Of a DNA stretch of 64,000 nucleotides, positions 56,768-64,000 are shown one piece after another. Source of the DNA: Methylorubrum thiocyanatum. Its GTDB lineage: Bacteria > Pseudomonadota > Alphaproteobacteria > Rhizobiales > Beijerinckiaceae. Each line of letters begins with the position of its first letter. Within the stretch, counting starts at the first letter, position 1. Position numbers and translations under genes: made by a program. Where the stretch lies: contig JACJIB010000004.1 of assembly GCA_014138645.1 (NCBI GenBank), forward strand, positions 124,001 to 188,000, written 5' to 3'. Under the pieces are notes generated by a model. It was given only the letters and a program-made list of their open reading frames with translations. It was not told where the DNA came from and did not search any database.

Positions 56768-59740
56768 TTGAGCGCGAACTCGGGCGCCAGCGCGAAGCCG
56801 GCTGAGGCACCGGCTCCGGCCCAGCGGGCGAAGGCCCGCAACGATGCCGGGCTGCCGCGCAAGCTCGCCGAGGTCCTCCAGGGCGAGGCCCGCTTCGACG
56901 CCTTCACCCGCGGCCGCTACGCGACCGACGCCTCGATCTACCAGATCATGCCGGCGGGCGTGGTGTTTCCCAGGAGCGCCGCCGACATCGCCGCGACCCT
57001 GAAGGTGGCGGCCCAGTACGACCTACCGGTGATCCTGCGCGGCGGCGGCACCTCGCAGAACGGCCAGCCGATCGGCTCCGGCCTCGTGGTCGATTGCTCG
57101 CGCCACTTCAACGGCGTGCTCGCCTACGACGCGGAGGCCGGCACGGTCACCGTCGAGCCCGGCCACGTGCTGGAGCGGCTCAACGCCCGGCTGAGGGCGG
57201 ACGGCTGGTTCTTCCCCGTCGAGCCCTCGACCGCCACCCGCTGCACCATCGGCGGCATGGCCGGCAACAATTCCTGCGGCGCCCGCTCGCTGCGTTACGG
57301 CAAGATGAGCGACAACGTTCTCGGGATGGAGGCGCTGTTCCACGATGGCGCCGCCTTCGGCTTCGGGCTGACCGGCAACGAGGCCAGCGCGGTCACCGGG
57401 GGCGCGCGGGCGGAGGATCTGGCGCGGCGGATGCTGGCGCTCGCCGACGCCCACCGCGACGAGATCGCGGAGCGATACCCGAAGGTCCAGCGGCGGGTCG
57501 GCGGCTACAATCTCGATTCGCTGGTCGAGCCGAGGCCGAACCTCGCCCATCTCCTCGTCGGCTCGGAGGGGACGCTCGCCGCCACCACTTCGGTCACGCT
57601 GAAGCTCTCGCGCCTGCCGGCCCACCGCGCCATGGGCGTGTGCCACTTCCCCTCGTTCCGCGCGGCGATGGAGACCACGCGCCACATCGTGGCCCTCGAT
57701 CCCGTGGCGGTCGAACTCGTCGACAACAACGTGCTCGTGCTCGGCGCCGACATCCCGCTGTTCCGCACGACGCTCGCCGACATCACCCGGGGCCAGCCGA
57801 ACTGCCTGCTGCTGGCCGAGTTCGCCGGCGACGATCTCGCCGCGCTCAAGCGCGACCTGAAGCGCCTCGACCAGTGCATGGCCGATCACGGCTTTCCCGG
57901 CGCGGTGGTCGAGGTGGTGGAGCCGAACCGCCAGAAGGCGGTGTGGGAGGTGCGCGAGGCCTGCCTCAACATCATGATGTCGATGAAGGGCGACGCGAAG
58001 CCCGTCTCCTTCATCGAGGATTGCGCCGTCCCCCTGGAGCATCTGGCCGATTACACCGACGCCGTCACCGAGGTGTTTTCCAAGCACGGCACCCGCGGCA
58101 CGTGGTACGCCCACGCCTCGGTCGGCTGCCTGCACGTGCGCCCGATCCTCGACATGAAGCAGGGCGGCGATGTCCGGAAGATGCGCGCCATCGCCGAGGA
58201 GACGGCGGAGCTGGTGCGCCGCCACAAGGGCTCCTATTCGGGCGAACACGGCGACGGCATCTCGCGCTCCGAATTCGTGGAACCGCTGTTCGGCGCCAAA
58301 CTCACCCGCGCCTTCGAGACCGTGAAGGACGGCTTCGACCCCGAGAACCGCCTGAACCCCAACAAGATCGTCCGCCCGCTCAAGATGGACGACCGCACGT
58401 TGATGCGCTTCGCGCCCGATTACGCGGTGAGCACCCCGCGCAAGACGGCGTTGGACTGGTCGGATTGGGGCGGCTTCGGCCCGGCGGTCGAGATGTGCAA
58501 CAACAACGGCACCTGCCGGAAGCTCGCCGGGGGCGCGATGTGTCCCTCCTACCGCGCCACCCGCGACGAGCAGCACCTCACCCGCGGCCGGGCCAATTCC
58601 CTGCGCCTCGCGATCTCGGGCCAGCTCGGCGCGGACGCGTTCGTCTCGCCCGAGATGAAGCGCACGATGGATCTGTGCGTGTCGTGCAAGGCCTGCCGCC
58701 GGGAATGCCCGACCGGCGTCGACATGGCCAAGATGAAGGTCGAGTTCCTGCACCACTACCACGCCCGGCACGGCCTGCCGCTGAAGGAGCGGCTGGTGGC
58801 CGAGATGCCGCGCTATGCCGGCGTGGCCGCGGCGCTCGCGCCGCTCCTGAACCTGCGCAACCGCTATCCGACGCTCGCCCGGTTCGGTGAGCAATGGGCC
58901 GGCTTCTCAGCCCGCCGCTCCCTGCCAGAATGGCGCCGGCCCTGGCGCGAGACCGGCGAGGTCGCCCACCCGGAGGACGTGACCGGCGACTTCCGCGACC
59001 TCGTCCTGTTCGGCGACACCTTCAACCGCGCCTTCGAGCGCGAGAATCTGGAGGCCGCCGAGCGGGTGCTGCACGCTGCCGGCTACCGCCTGCACCGCGT
59101 CGTCGCGCACAAAGGGCGCCGCCCGCTCTGCTGCGGGCGCACCTATCTCGCCTCCGGCCAGACCGACCGGGCGCGCGAGGAGGCGCGCCGCACGCTGGAC
59201 ACGCTGCTGCCCTTCGTGCGGGCCGGCGCCCGGGTGGTGGGCCTGGAACCCTCCTGCCTCCTGACCTTCCGCGACGAGTTCCTGTCGTTGCTGCCGCGGG
59301 AGGAAGCGGGCGAGTTGGCTCGCAGCGCCCTCCTGTTCGAGGAACTGCTCGCCGCCGACCTCGCGGCCGGCCGCATCACCCTCCCGCTCGCCGATCAGGG
59401 CGGCCGGGTCGCCCATCTGCACGGCCATTGCCACCAGAAATCGTTCGGGGCGATGGGATCGGTGGAGACGGTGCTGCGCGCGGTGCCGGGGCTCGACGTG
59501 CGGGTGATCGAATCGAGCTGCTGCGGCATGGCCGGCGCCTTCGGCTACGGCCGGGATACGATCGACGTCTCCTTCGCCATGGCCGAGCTGTCGCTGTTCC
59601 CGGCGCTCCGAAAGGCTTCCGCCGACGATCTCGTGGTCGCCGACGGCACGAGTTGCCGCCATCAGATCCATGACGGCCTCGGCCGCGACGCGATCCACGT
59701 CGCCCGCGTGCTCGACGCGGCCCTCGTGCCCACGGCCTGA
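56768..59740 (+). CDS. Fused FAD-binding and (Fe-S)-binding dehydrogenase (YdiJ/D-2-hydroxyacid type)
   Basis: This 990-residue protein joins a GlcD-type FAD-binding domain (about 60-250; LRGGGTSQNGQPIGSGLVVD), the FAD-linked oxidase C-terminal domain (about 280-540; LLVGSEGTLAATTSVTLKLS), and a GlcF-type Fe-S module. The Fe-S ligands are in CNNNGTCRK (about 575), CVSCKACRRECPTGVD (about 637), and CCG motifs at about 788 and 916 (SSCCGMAGAFGYGRD). Such fusions oxidise D-lactate, D-2-hydroxyglutarate or related hydroxyacids at the membrane. It could be a partner for the LctP permease. The TTG at 56768 follows GGAGG; G+C matches its neighbours. Confidence 0.93.
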   Translation: MSANSGASAKPAEAPAPAQRAKARNDAGLPRKLAEVLQGEARFDAFTRGRYATDASIYQIMPAGVVFPRSAADIAATLKVAAQYDLPVILRGGGTSQNGQPIGSGLVVDCSRHFNGVLAYDAEAGTVTVEPGHVLERLNARLRADGWFFPVEPSTATRCTIGGMAGNNSCGARSLRYGKMSDNVLGMEALFHDGAAFGFGLTGNEASAVTGGARAEDLARRMLALADAHRDEIAERYPKVQRRVGGYNLDSLVEPRPNLAHLLVGSEGTLAATTSVTLKLSRLPAHRAMGVCHFPSFRAAMETTRHIVALDPVAVELVDNNVLVLGADIPLFRTTLADITRGQPNCLLLAEFAGDDLAALKRDLKRLDQCMADHGFPGAVVEVVEPNRQKAVWEVREACLNIMMSMKGDAKPVSFIEDCAVPLEHLADYTDAVTEVFSKHGTRGTWYAHASVGCLHVRPILDMKQGGDVRKMRAIAEETAELVRRHKGSYSGEHGDGISRSEFVEPLFGAKLTRAFETVKDGFDPENRLNPNKIVRPLKMDDRTLMRFAPDYAVSTPRKTALDWSDWGGFGPAVEMCNNNGTCRKLAGGAMCPSYRATRDEQHLTRGRANSLRLAISGQLGADAFVSPEMKRTMDLCVSCKACRRECPTGVDMAKMKVEFLHHYHARHGLPLKERLVAEMPRYAGVAAALAPLLNLRNRYPTLARFGEQWAGFSARRSLPEWRRPWRETGEVAHPEDVTGDFRDLVLFGDTFNRAFERENLEAAERVLHAAGYRLHRVVAHKGRRPLCCGRTYLASGQTDRAREEARRTLDTLLPFVRAGARVVGLEPSCLLTFRDEFLSLLPREEAGELARSALLFEELLAADLAAGRITLPLADQGGRVAHLHGHCHQKSFGAMGSVETVLRAVPGLDVRVIESSCCGMAGAFGYGRDTIDVSFAMAELSLFPALRKASADDLVVADGTSCRHQIHDGLGRDAIHVARVLDAALVPTA

Positions 59741-59816
59741 CCGCGGCTCAGGGTCGCCGCTTCGGAACGCAGGCCCTCGCATCCGGTTGTCGCGGCAATC
59801 CCGTACAGGAGCCGTG

Positions 59817-60689
59817 ATGACCGATCCGCTGACCAAATACCCGCGCCCGCCCTTCGAGACGCAGCCTCAGAGCTTCCCCGGCAAGACGGCTCAGATGGCG
59901 CCCGAGCCGGACCACGGCGAGGAGAGCTACAAGGGCTCCGGCAAGCTCACCGGCAAGGCGGCCCTGGTGACCGGCGGCGACAGCGGCATCGGCCGGGCGG
60001 TGGCGATCGCCTATGCCCGCGAGGGCGCCGACGTGGCGATCTCCTACCTGCCCGACGAGCAGAAGGACGCGGAGGCCGTCGGCACCTGGATCGAGAAGGC
60101 GGGCCGGCGCGCCCTGCTGCTTCCCGGCGACATCAAGGACGCGGCCTATGCCCGCGAGATCGTCGAGCGCACGGCCAAGGAATTCGGCCGGCTCGATATC
60201 CTGGTGAACAACGCCGCCTTCCAGCAGCCGAACCAGGGCGTGACGGACATCGACGACGCGATCTTCGAGAAGCACTTCCAGACCAACATCTTCGGCCCGT
60301 TCTACGCCACCAAGGCGGCACTGGCGCATCTCAAGCCCGGCGCCTCGGTGATCTTCACCTCCTCGGTCAATTCCAAGCACCCGGTGCCGACCCTGTTCGC
60401 CTACAGCGCCACCAAGGGGGCGCTCAGCAACATGGTGCTCGGCCTCGCGCAGTTGCTGGCCGAAAAGGGCATCCGCGTGAACGGCGTGCTGCCCGGCCCG
60501 ATCTGGACCCCGTTCATTCCCGCCGGGATGAGCCAGGATGCGGTGAAGACCTTCGGCAGCCAAGTGCCGTTCAATCGCCCCGGCCAGCCGGCGGAACTCG
60601 CCTCGGCCTACGTGATGCTGGCGGCGGAGGAGAGCAGCTACACCTCCGGCGCGCTGATCACCGTCGCCGGCGGCATGCCGATCTTCTGA
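59817..60689 (+). CDS. Short-chain dehydrogenase/reductase
   Basis: The protein has 290 residues. The first 45 (PPFETQPQSFPGKTAQMAPE) form an extra N-terminal arm typical of the YghA/GRO-type subgroup. The NAD-binding motif TGGDSGIGRAVAIAYA comes next, then NNAAFQ, the active-site Tyr196 and Lys200 in AYSATKGALSNM, and the PGPIWTP substrate loop. The subgroup includes stress-induced aldehyde and glucose dehydrogenases such as YghA. An AGGAGCCGTG precedes the ATG at 59817. It converges with the DUF2380 gene. Confidence 0.92.
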   Translation: MTDPLTKYPRPPFETQPQSFPGKTAQMAPEPDHGEESYKGSGKLTGKAALVTGGDSGIGRAVAIAYAREGADVAISYLPDEQKDAEAVGTWIEKAGRRALLLPGDIKDAAYAREIVERTAKEFGRLDILVNNAAFQQPNQGVTDIDDAIFEKHFQTNIFGPFYATKAALAHLKPGASVIFTSSVNSKHPVPTLFAYSATKGALSNMVLGLAQLLAEKGIRVNGVLPGPIWTPFIPAGMSQDAVKTFGSQVPFNRPGQPAELASAYVMLAAEESSYTSGALITVAGGMPIF

Positions 60690-60694
60690 TCGCA

Positions 60695-60782
60695 GGTTTC
60701 CGGTCGATCAGATCGGAAACCGTCTCAGGAAGAAGCCTGCGCGGCCCCTGAGCGGATGTCGCATGACATCCGCTCAGGGGCC
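60695..60782. terminator. Paired hairpins between SDR and DUF2380 genes
   Basis: GGTTTCCG/CGGAAACC (60695-60702 with 60714-60721) is followed by an 18-base-pair perfect stem, 60743-60760 with 60765-60782, around a GCAT loop. The second stem overlaps the last codons and stop of the leftward DUF2380 gene, so it can end transcription from both convergent genes. Confidence 0.8.
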
Positions 60783-61292
60783 GGCCTCCCCGACCTGCCT
60801 GGCCAGGAAGACTCCGGCGCGGCGCCACGCCTCGTCGGTGTCGCCGCGGAAGTTGAGGTCGCGGGTCAGCACCGCTCGGCCGGTGCGGGCATCGACCACG
60901 CGTGCGAAGAGTTGCAGGATGAGCGTGCTGCTCTTGTGGACCACGCCGACGAAGACGCGTGTCGCGCCGGCCTCTTTCGCGAGCTCAAGGAGACAGTCCG
61001 GCCGCTCGTCCGGGCAGCGTGCATGCACCCTCTCCGGGGCGATGAGCAGGGTGCGATAATCACCGGATGCGCCGAGATCCTCCGCGAGGTTTCGCGCCAT
61101 CGCGTCGAGACGGCGGGCATGCTCGGGGGCCTGATCGACCGGTTCACCGGAGGTGTCGAGGAGCTTGAGCGGCAGGATTGCCAGCGTGAGTTTGGGTGGG
61201 TCGGCGCGGGAAGCGGCAGCCGATCCGCCTAGAACGAGAATCGTCAGCGCAAGCCGCATCCCCCACCACCCTTCACGAGATTTACCGGTCAT
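60774..61292 (-). CDS. DUF2380 domain exported protein
   Basis: The protein has 172 residues. A signal peptide is likely (MRLALTILVLGGSAAASRAD within residues 12-31). The mature domain has KLTLAILPLKLLDTSGEPVD, RRLDAMARNLAEDLGASGDY and VFVGVVHKSSTLILQLFARV, the pattern of DUF2380/DUF3280 periplasmic proteins. Two cysteines (RCPDERPDCLLE) could form a disulfide. The function is unknown. The ATG at 61292 has GGAGGGGGG just upstream; an ATG at 61259 would trim the n-region. It is divergent from the AraC gene and converges with the SDR. Confidence 0.8.
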   Translation of the reverse strand: MTGKSREGWWGMRLALTILVLGGSAAASRADPPKLTLAILPLKLLDTSGEPVDQAPEHARRLDAMARNLAEDLGASGDYRTLLIAPERVHARCPDERPDCLLELAKEAGATRVFVGVVHKSSTLILQLFARVVDARTGRAVLTRDLNFRGDTDEAWRRAGVFLARQVGEAGP

Positions 61293-61406
61293 CACCCCCC
61301 CTCCGGCGCCGCCCTGCACGGCCCGGACGGAGGTTATGACCGCACTCGCATGGCCTCTTGCCATTCGGTGCCACCGGGCTGAGCCTGCTTGCCGGGAGGA
61401 GAGCGC

Positions 61407-62483
61407 ATGGACGAGCCCGGACTGACGCGGGCCTGCACGATGGGCCCGATTGTGGCGGCGGTCGAGGCGGCCGGCGGCTCCATCGCACGCGTGTTCCGCC
61501 GGGCCGGCATGCCCCTCGCCCTGATGGACGCACCCGACCGTCTCATCCTGCTCCGCGATCAGCTCCGCCTCGTGGATGGCGCAGTGCGCGAGAGCGGCGA
61601 CCCGGCCCTGCCGGCGCGTCTCGCGGTCGCCACCGGAATCGGCGGGCTCGGTCCCATTGGCCGGCACGTGCGGGCCTGCGCAACCCTCGGCGATGCGCTG
61701 GCGCAGGTCGAGGCTGTCACGCCGGCGCTCCTCCAGACGGCGACCTGGACAGGGCTGTGCCGACAGGGCGAGGACGCCGTCTACGGTTACGCCGTCACCG
61801 AGCGGATCGAGGCCGGGCGGCAAACCAACGAGATGCTGGCGCTCGGCTATCTGCTCGGCACCGTGCGCCACTTCCTCGGGCCGCGTTGGCGGCCACGGCG
61901 GGCAGTGCTGACCGGCGCGATCCTACCCGACCGGAGCGAGGCCGAGCGGATCTTCGACTGCGACCTGGGTCTCGGCCCGCGTGCCGGCCTGCACTTCGAC
62001 GCCGCACTGCTGGCGACGCCGAACCCGGCTCCCGACCGGCTCCTCGGAGCGGCACCTCCGCCGCCCAACGCTGGCTTGACGGCCTGCGTCGCCGGCTTGA
62101 TCGAACTCGCGCTTCTCGAGGGCCGCCCCTCGATCGACGGAGTCGCCCGCCGGCTCGGCCTGTCGCGCCGCAGTCTGCAACGCCGGCTGGAGGCGGAGGG
62201 CACGGGCTTCGCACCGATCCTCCAAGGCGTCTTGCGGGCGCAGGCCGAGACACTGCTGGCAGGAGGTACGACGCCCATCGGACGGATCGCCCTCGATCTC
62301 GGCTACGCCGACGCGGCCCACTTCACCCGCGCCTTCCTCGGCTGGACAGGGTTGGCCCCACGGACATGGCGCCACCTGCATGCCACAAGTCCAAGTTTCG
62401 AAAGGACAGGTCCTTTCGCGGGTCCAGGGCGGAGCCCTGGAAAAATGCCGGGGCGCCGCCCCGGCGCCCCGCCAAAGGGATGA
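61407..62483 (+). CDS. AraC family regulator with repeat-encoded C-terminus
   Basis: This 358-residue protein has an N-terminal effector domain of the arabinose-binding-like type (about 1-200; LQTATWTGLCRQGEDAVYGY). The C-terminal double helix-turn-helix reads PSIDGVARRLGLSRRSLQRR and IGRIALDLGYADAAHFTRAF. After the domain's normal end (WTGLAPRTWRHLH) about 30 residues (SFERTGPFAGPGRSPG and following) are translated from repeat copy B, and the stop codon lies inside that repeat. GGGAGGAG precedes the ATG at 61407. The effector is unknown. Confidence 0.87.
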   Translation: MDEPGLTRACTMGPIVAAVEAAGGSIARVFRRAGMPLALMDAPDRLILLRDQLRLVDGAVRESGDPALPARLAVATGIGGLGPIGRHVRACATLGDALAQVEAVTPALLQTATWTGLCRQGEDAVYGYAVTERIEAGRQTNEMLALGYLLGTVRHFLGPRWRPRRAVLTGAILPDRSEAERIFDCDLGLGPRAGLHFDAALLATPNPAPDRLLGAAPPPPNAGLTACVAGLIELALLEGRPSIDGVARRLGLSRRSLQRRLEAEGTGFAPILQGVLRAQAETLLAGGTTPIGRIALDLGYADAAHFTRAFLGWTGLAPRTWRHLHATSPSFERTGPFAGPGRSPGKMPGRRPGAPPKG

Positions 62484-62500
62484 TCCCTTTGGGATCCCGT
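62391..62500. repeat. Dispersed four-hairpin intergenic repeat, copy B (inverted)
   Basis: This is the best-formed copy, in reverse orientation to copy A. Stems are GAAAGGA/TCCTTTC, CCAGGGC/GCCCTGG, GCCGGGGC/GCCCCGGC and CAAAGGGA/TCCCTTTG, each with a three- or four-base loop. It lies between the convergent AraC and hydroxypyruvate isomerase genes and encodes the C-terminus of the former. Confidence 0.85.
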
Positions 62501-62505
62501 GACGT

Positions 62506-63282
62506 TCAGCGGTAGGCGGTCATCCAGCCGAGGCCCGCTTCGGTGTCGGACGCGGGCAGGTATTCGCAGCCGATGAAGCCGGCATAGCCAAGGCGGTCGA
62601 GGACCGTGAACGCGGCGGAGAAATCGATGCGGCCGGTGCCGGGCTCGTGGCGGCCGGGGCTGTCGGCGATCTGGACATGGGCGATGCGGGCGCGGTGGGC
62701 TTCGAGGCTGCCTGCGAGATCCTCGCCCATCCGCGCCATGTGGTAGAGATCGGCCTGGATGAACAGGTTGTCGGATCCCACCGCCTCGATCACCGCCGCG
62801 GCGTCCGAGAGACGGTTCAGGACGAAGCCCGGCATGTCGCGGTCGTTGATCGGCTCGATCAGAAGACGGATGCCCGCCCGGCCCAGCGCCTCGGCGGCGT
62901 AGGCGAGGTTCTCGGTGAGCGTCGCGCGAAGGCGGGCCGGCTCGACCTCCGGCGGCGCGAGGCCGGCGAGGCAATTGAGCTGGCGGCATCCGAGCGCGCC
63001 CGCATAATCGATCGCCCGGGCGACGCCCTCGCGGAATTCGGCCTCACGGCCGGGCAGGGCGGCGATGCCGCGCTCGCCCGCGGCCCAGTCGCCGGGGGGC
63101 AGGTTGTGCAGCACCAGCGGCAGGCCGGTTTCGGTGAGGCGCGCGGCCAGCACCGCTTTCGCCTCGGCATAGGGAAACTGCATCTCCACCGCCGTGAACC
63201 CGGCGGCGTGGGCTGCCGCGAAGCGGTCCTGGAGCGGCACCTCGGTGAACAGCAGGCTCAGATTGGCGGCGAAGCGAGGCAT
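62506..63282 (-). CDS. hyi: Hydroxypyruvate isomerase family protein
   Basis: This 258-residue TIM-barrel protein has FAANLSLLFTEVPLQDRFAA at the start, VEMQFPYAEAKA, NLPPGDWAAGERGIAALPGR, then LIEPINDRDMPGFVLN. A metal-binding set at the end comprises QADLYHMARMGEDL, HVQIADSPGRHEPGTG and GFIGCEYLPASDTEAGL. It interconverts hydroxypyruvate and tartronate semialdehyde in glyoxylate metabolism. Alternatives in the same family are OtnI-type 2-oxo-tetronate isomerases. The start at 63282 (MPRFAANLSLL) is chosen. A GntR regulator lies directly upstream on the same strand. Confidence 0.9.
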   Translation of the reverse strand: MPRFAANLSLLFTEVPLQDRFAAAHAAGFTAVEMQFPYAEAKAVLAARLTETGLPLVLHNLPPGDWAAGERGIAALPGREAEFREGVARAIDYAGALGCRQLNCLAGLAPPEVEPARLRATLTENLAYAAEALGRAGIRLLIEPINDRDMPGFVLNRLSDAAAVIEAVGSDNLFIQADLYHMARMGEDLAGSLEAHRARIAHVQIADSPGRHEPGTGRIDFSAAFTVLDRLGYAGFIGCEYLPASDTEAGLGWMTAYR

Positions 63283-63337
63283 GGTTCGGCCGTTCGATCG
63301 TGCAAAATGCATTCAAAAATGACAGAAGGAGCGAAGC

Positions 63338-64000
63338 TCAAACGCTGTCCACCGCCGGCTCGCCGGGAACCGGGGCGGCGGCCTCGCGATCAGCGGCGGC
63401 TCTGCGCTTGTTGCGCAGGTGGCGGAACAGGATATCGCTGAGTTCCGATCCCGCCCGGCGGCGCAGGGCGTCGAGGATCTCCTCGTGCTCGCGCATCGCC
63501 TCGCCCCAGCGGTCGCGGTTGGCATCGAGATTGGCCGAGTAGCGGGCGCGCCGCAGCCGCCCGGCGAAGCTGGCATAGGTGGCGCTCAGCGGCCCGTTCT
63601 CGGCGGCCTGGACGATCCGGTCGTGGATCGCCTGATTGCAGGCGAAGTAGCCGTGCAGGTCGCGCCGCAGGTAGTGACCGTACATCTCGTGATGCAGACG
63701 TTCGATCTCGGCATAGGCCGCCTCCGTGATGCGCTCGCAGGCGAGGCGGCCGGCGAGCGCCTCGAGCCCACCCATCACGTCGAACAGTTCGATGATCTCT
63801 CCCTCGCCGATCCGGCGCACCCGCGCGCCGCGGTTCGGCAGCAGATCGATCAGCCCCTCGGAGGCCAGCACCTTCAGCGCCTCCCGCAAGGGGGTGCGCG
63901 AGATGCCGAAGCGCTCGCACAGGAGCCGCTCCGGCACGCGGGCGCCCGGGGCGAGATTGCCCTCGACGATGAACTCGCGCAGCCGCGCCAGCACCTCGTC
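63338..64000 (-). CDS. GntR family regulator, FCD (FadR) type, N-terminus beyond right edge
   Basis: About 220 residues are visible. The GntR winged helix reads LAPGARVPERLLCERFGISR, TPLREALKVLASEGLIDLLP, NRGARVRRI. The FCD effector domain continues with EIIELFDVMGGLEALAGRLA, EIERLHHEMYGHYLRRDLHG, CNQAIHDRIVQAAENGPL and AMREHEEILDALRRRAGSEL, with the metal-binding His residues of the family. The frame is open to the right edge and the first helix of the domain continues there, so the start is not in the window; a GTG at 63994 is unlikely to be the true start. It lies 55 bases upstream of hyi on the same strand, suggesting control of glyoxylate or hydroxypyruvate metabolism. Confidence 0.9.
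   Translation of the reverse strand, partial: DEVLARLREFIVEGNLAPGARVPERLLCERFGISRTPLREALKVLASEGLIDLLPNRGARVRRIGEGEIIELFDVMGGLEALAGRLACERITEAAYAEIERLHHEMYGHYLRRDLHGYFACNQAIHDRIVQAAENGPLSATYASFAGRLRRARYSANLDANRDRWGEAMREHEEILDALRRRAGSELSDILFRHLRNKRRAAADREAAAPVPGEPAVDSV

Overview
The window is about 70% G+C with bacterial gene organisation. Its gene content points to an alphaproteobacterium of the order Hyphomicrobiales, most likely Methylobacterium/Methylorubrum or a close relative. The pointers are PqqA precursor peptides, an LdtR-type MarR regulator next to a DUF6163 membrane protein, an aspartate-type (magnesium) HemB, a DUF815 ATPase, an intracellular PHB depolymerase, an ETF-ubiquinone oxidoreductase, and a dispersed multi-hairpin intergenic repeat. 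The genus is an inference from recalled family features; no database was searched. Most of the window looks like chromosomal core with small accessory inserts.

Layout. 1-8.3 kb: a PAS sensor protein cut by the left edge, a PNPOx-like flavoprotein, a divergent Lrp/AsnC regulator and PhyH dioxygenase, MetC, an RMF-like small protein, a RarD-type transporter and a P1/DmpA peptidase. 8.3-17.2 kb: ETF-QO, a family-4-like uracil-DNA glycosylase, a YpfJ-type metallopeptidase, a maltose-acetyltransferase-like protein, a HigBA-like toxin-antitoxin pair, Bpt, an RDD protein and HemB. 17.6-20.4 kb: HIBYL-CoA hydrolase, DUF6163, LdtR, then two tandem pqqA genes with no pqqBCDE in the window. 20.9-25.4 kb: serS-surE-pcm-nlpD-like; serS carries an AT-rich in-frame insertion. 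25.5-31.2 kb: DUF815 ATPase, then yajC-secD-secF followed by two genes related to complex I assembly factors NDUFAF3 and NDUFAF6. 31.3-37.1 kb: RelE/XRE toxin-antitoxin with a palindromic operator, manganese catalase, L-lactate permease, DUF983, GNAT, and a LuxR-type response regulator.

37.1-50.8 kb: a divergent EamA exporter/MocR regulator pair, a hybrid histidine kinase, a pentapeptide-repeat membrane protein, a single-domain response regulator, a long AI-2E-type transporter, a YdcZ-like protein, a Gfo/Idh/MocA oxidoreductase, a YciE/F-type ferritin-like protein, a glycosyltransferase and LipB. 50.8-53.3 kb: an orphan FliN, tRNA-Leu(GAG), a gene-poor AT-richer stretch and a Hint-domain protein. 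53.4-64 kb: succinate-semialdehyde-type dehydrogenase, PHB depolymerase, a fused FAD/Fe-S dehydrogenase, an SDR, a DUF2380 exported protein, an AraC regulator whose C-terminus is encoded by a repeat, hydroxypyruvate isomerase and a GntR/FCD regulator cut by the right edge.

The most unusual items are the tandem orphan pqqA genes, the foreign-looking segment inside serS, the four-hairpin repeat found three times between convergent genes (once supplying the end of a protein), and the pentapeptide-repeat/channel-like protein. No CRISPR array, insertion sequence, integrase or recognisable riboswitch was seen.
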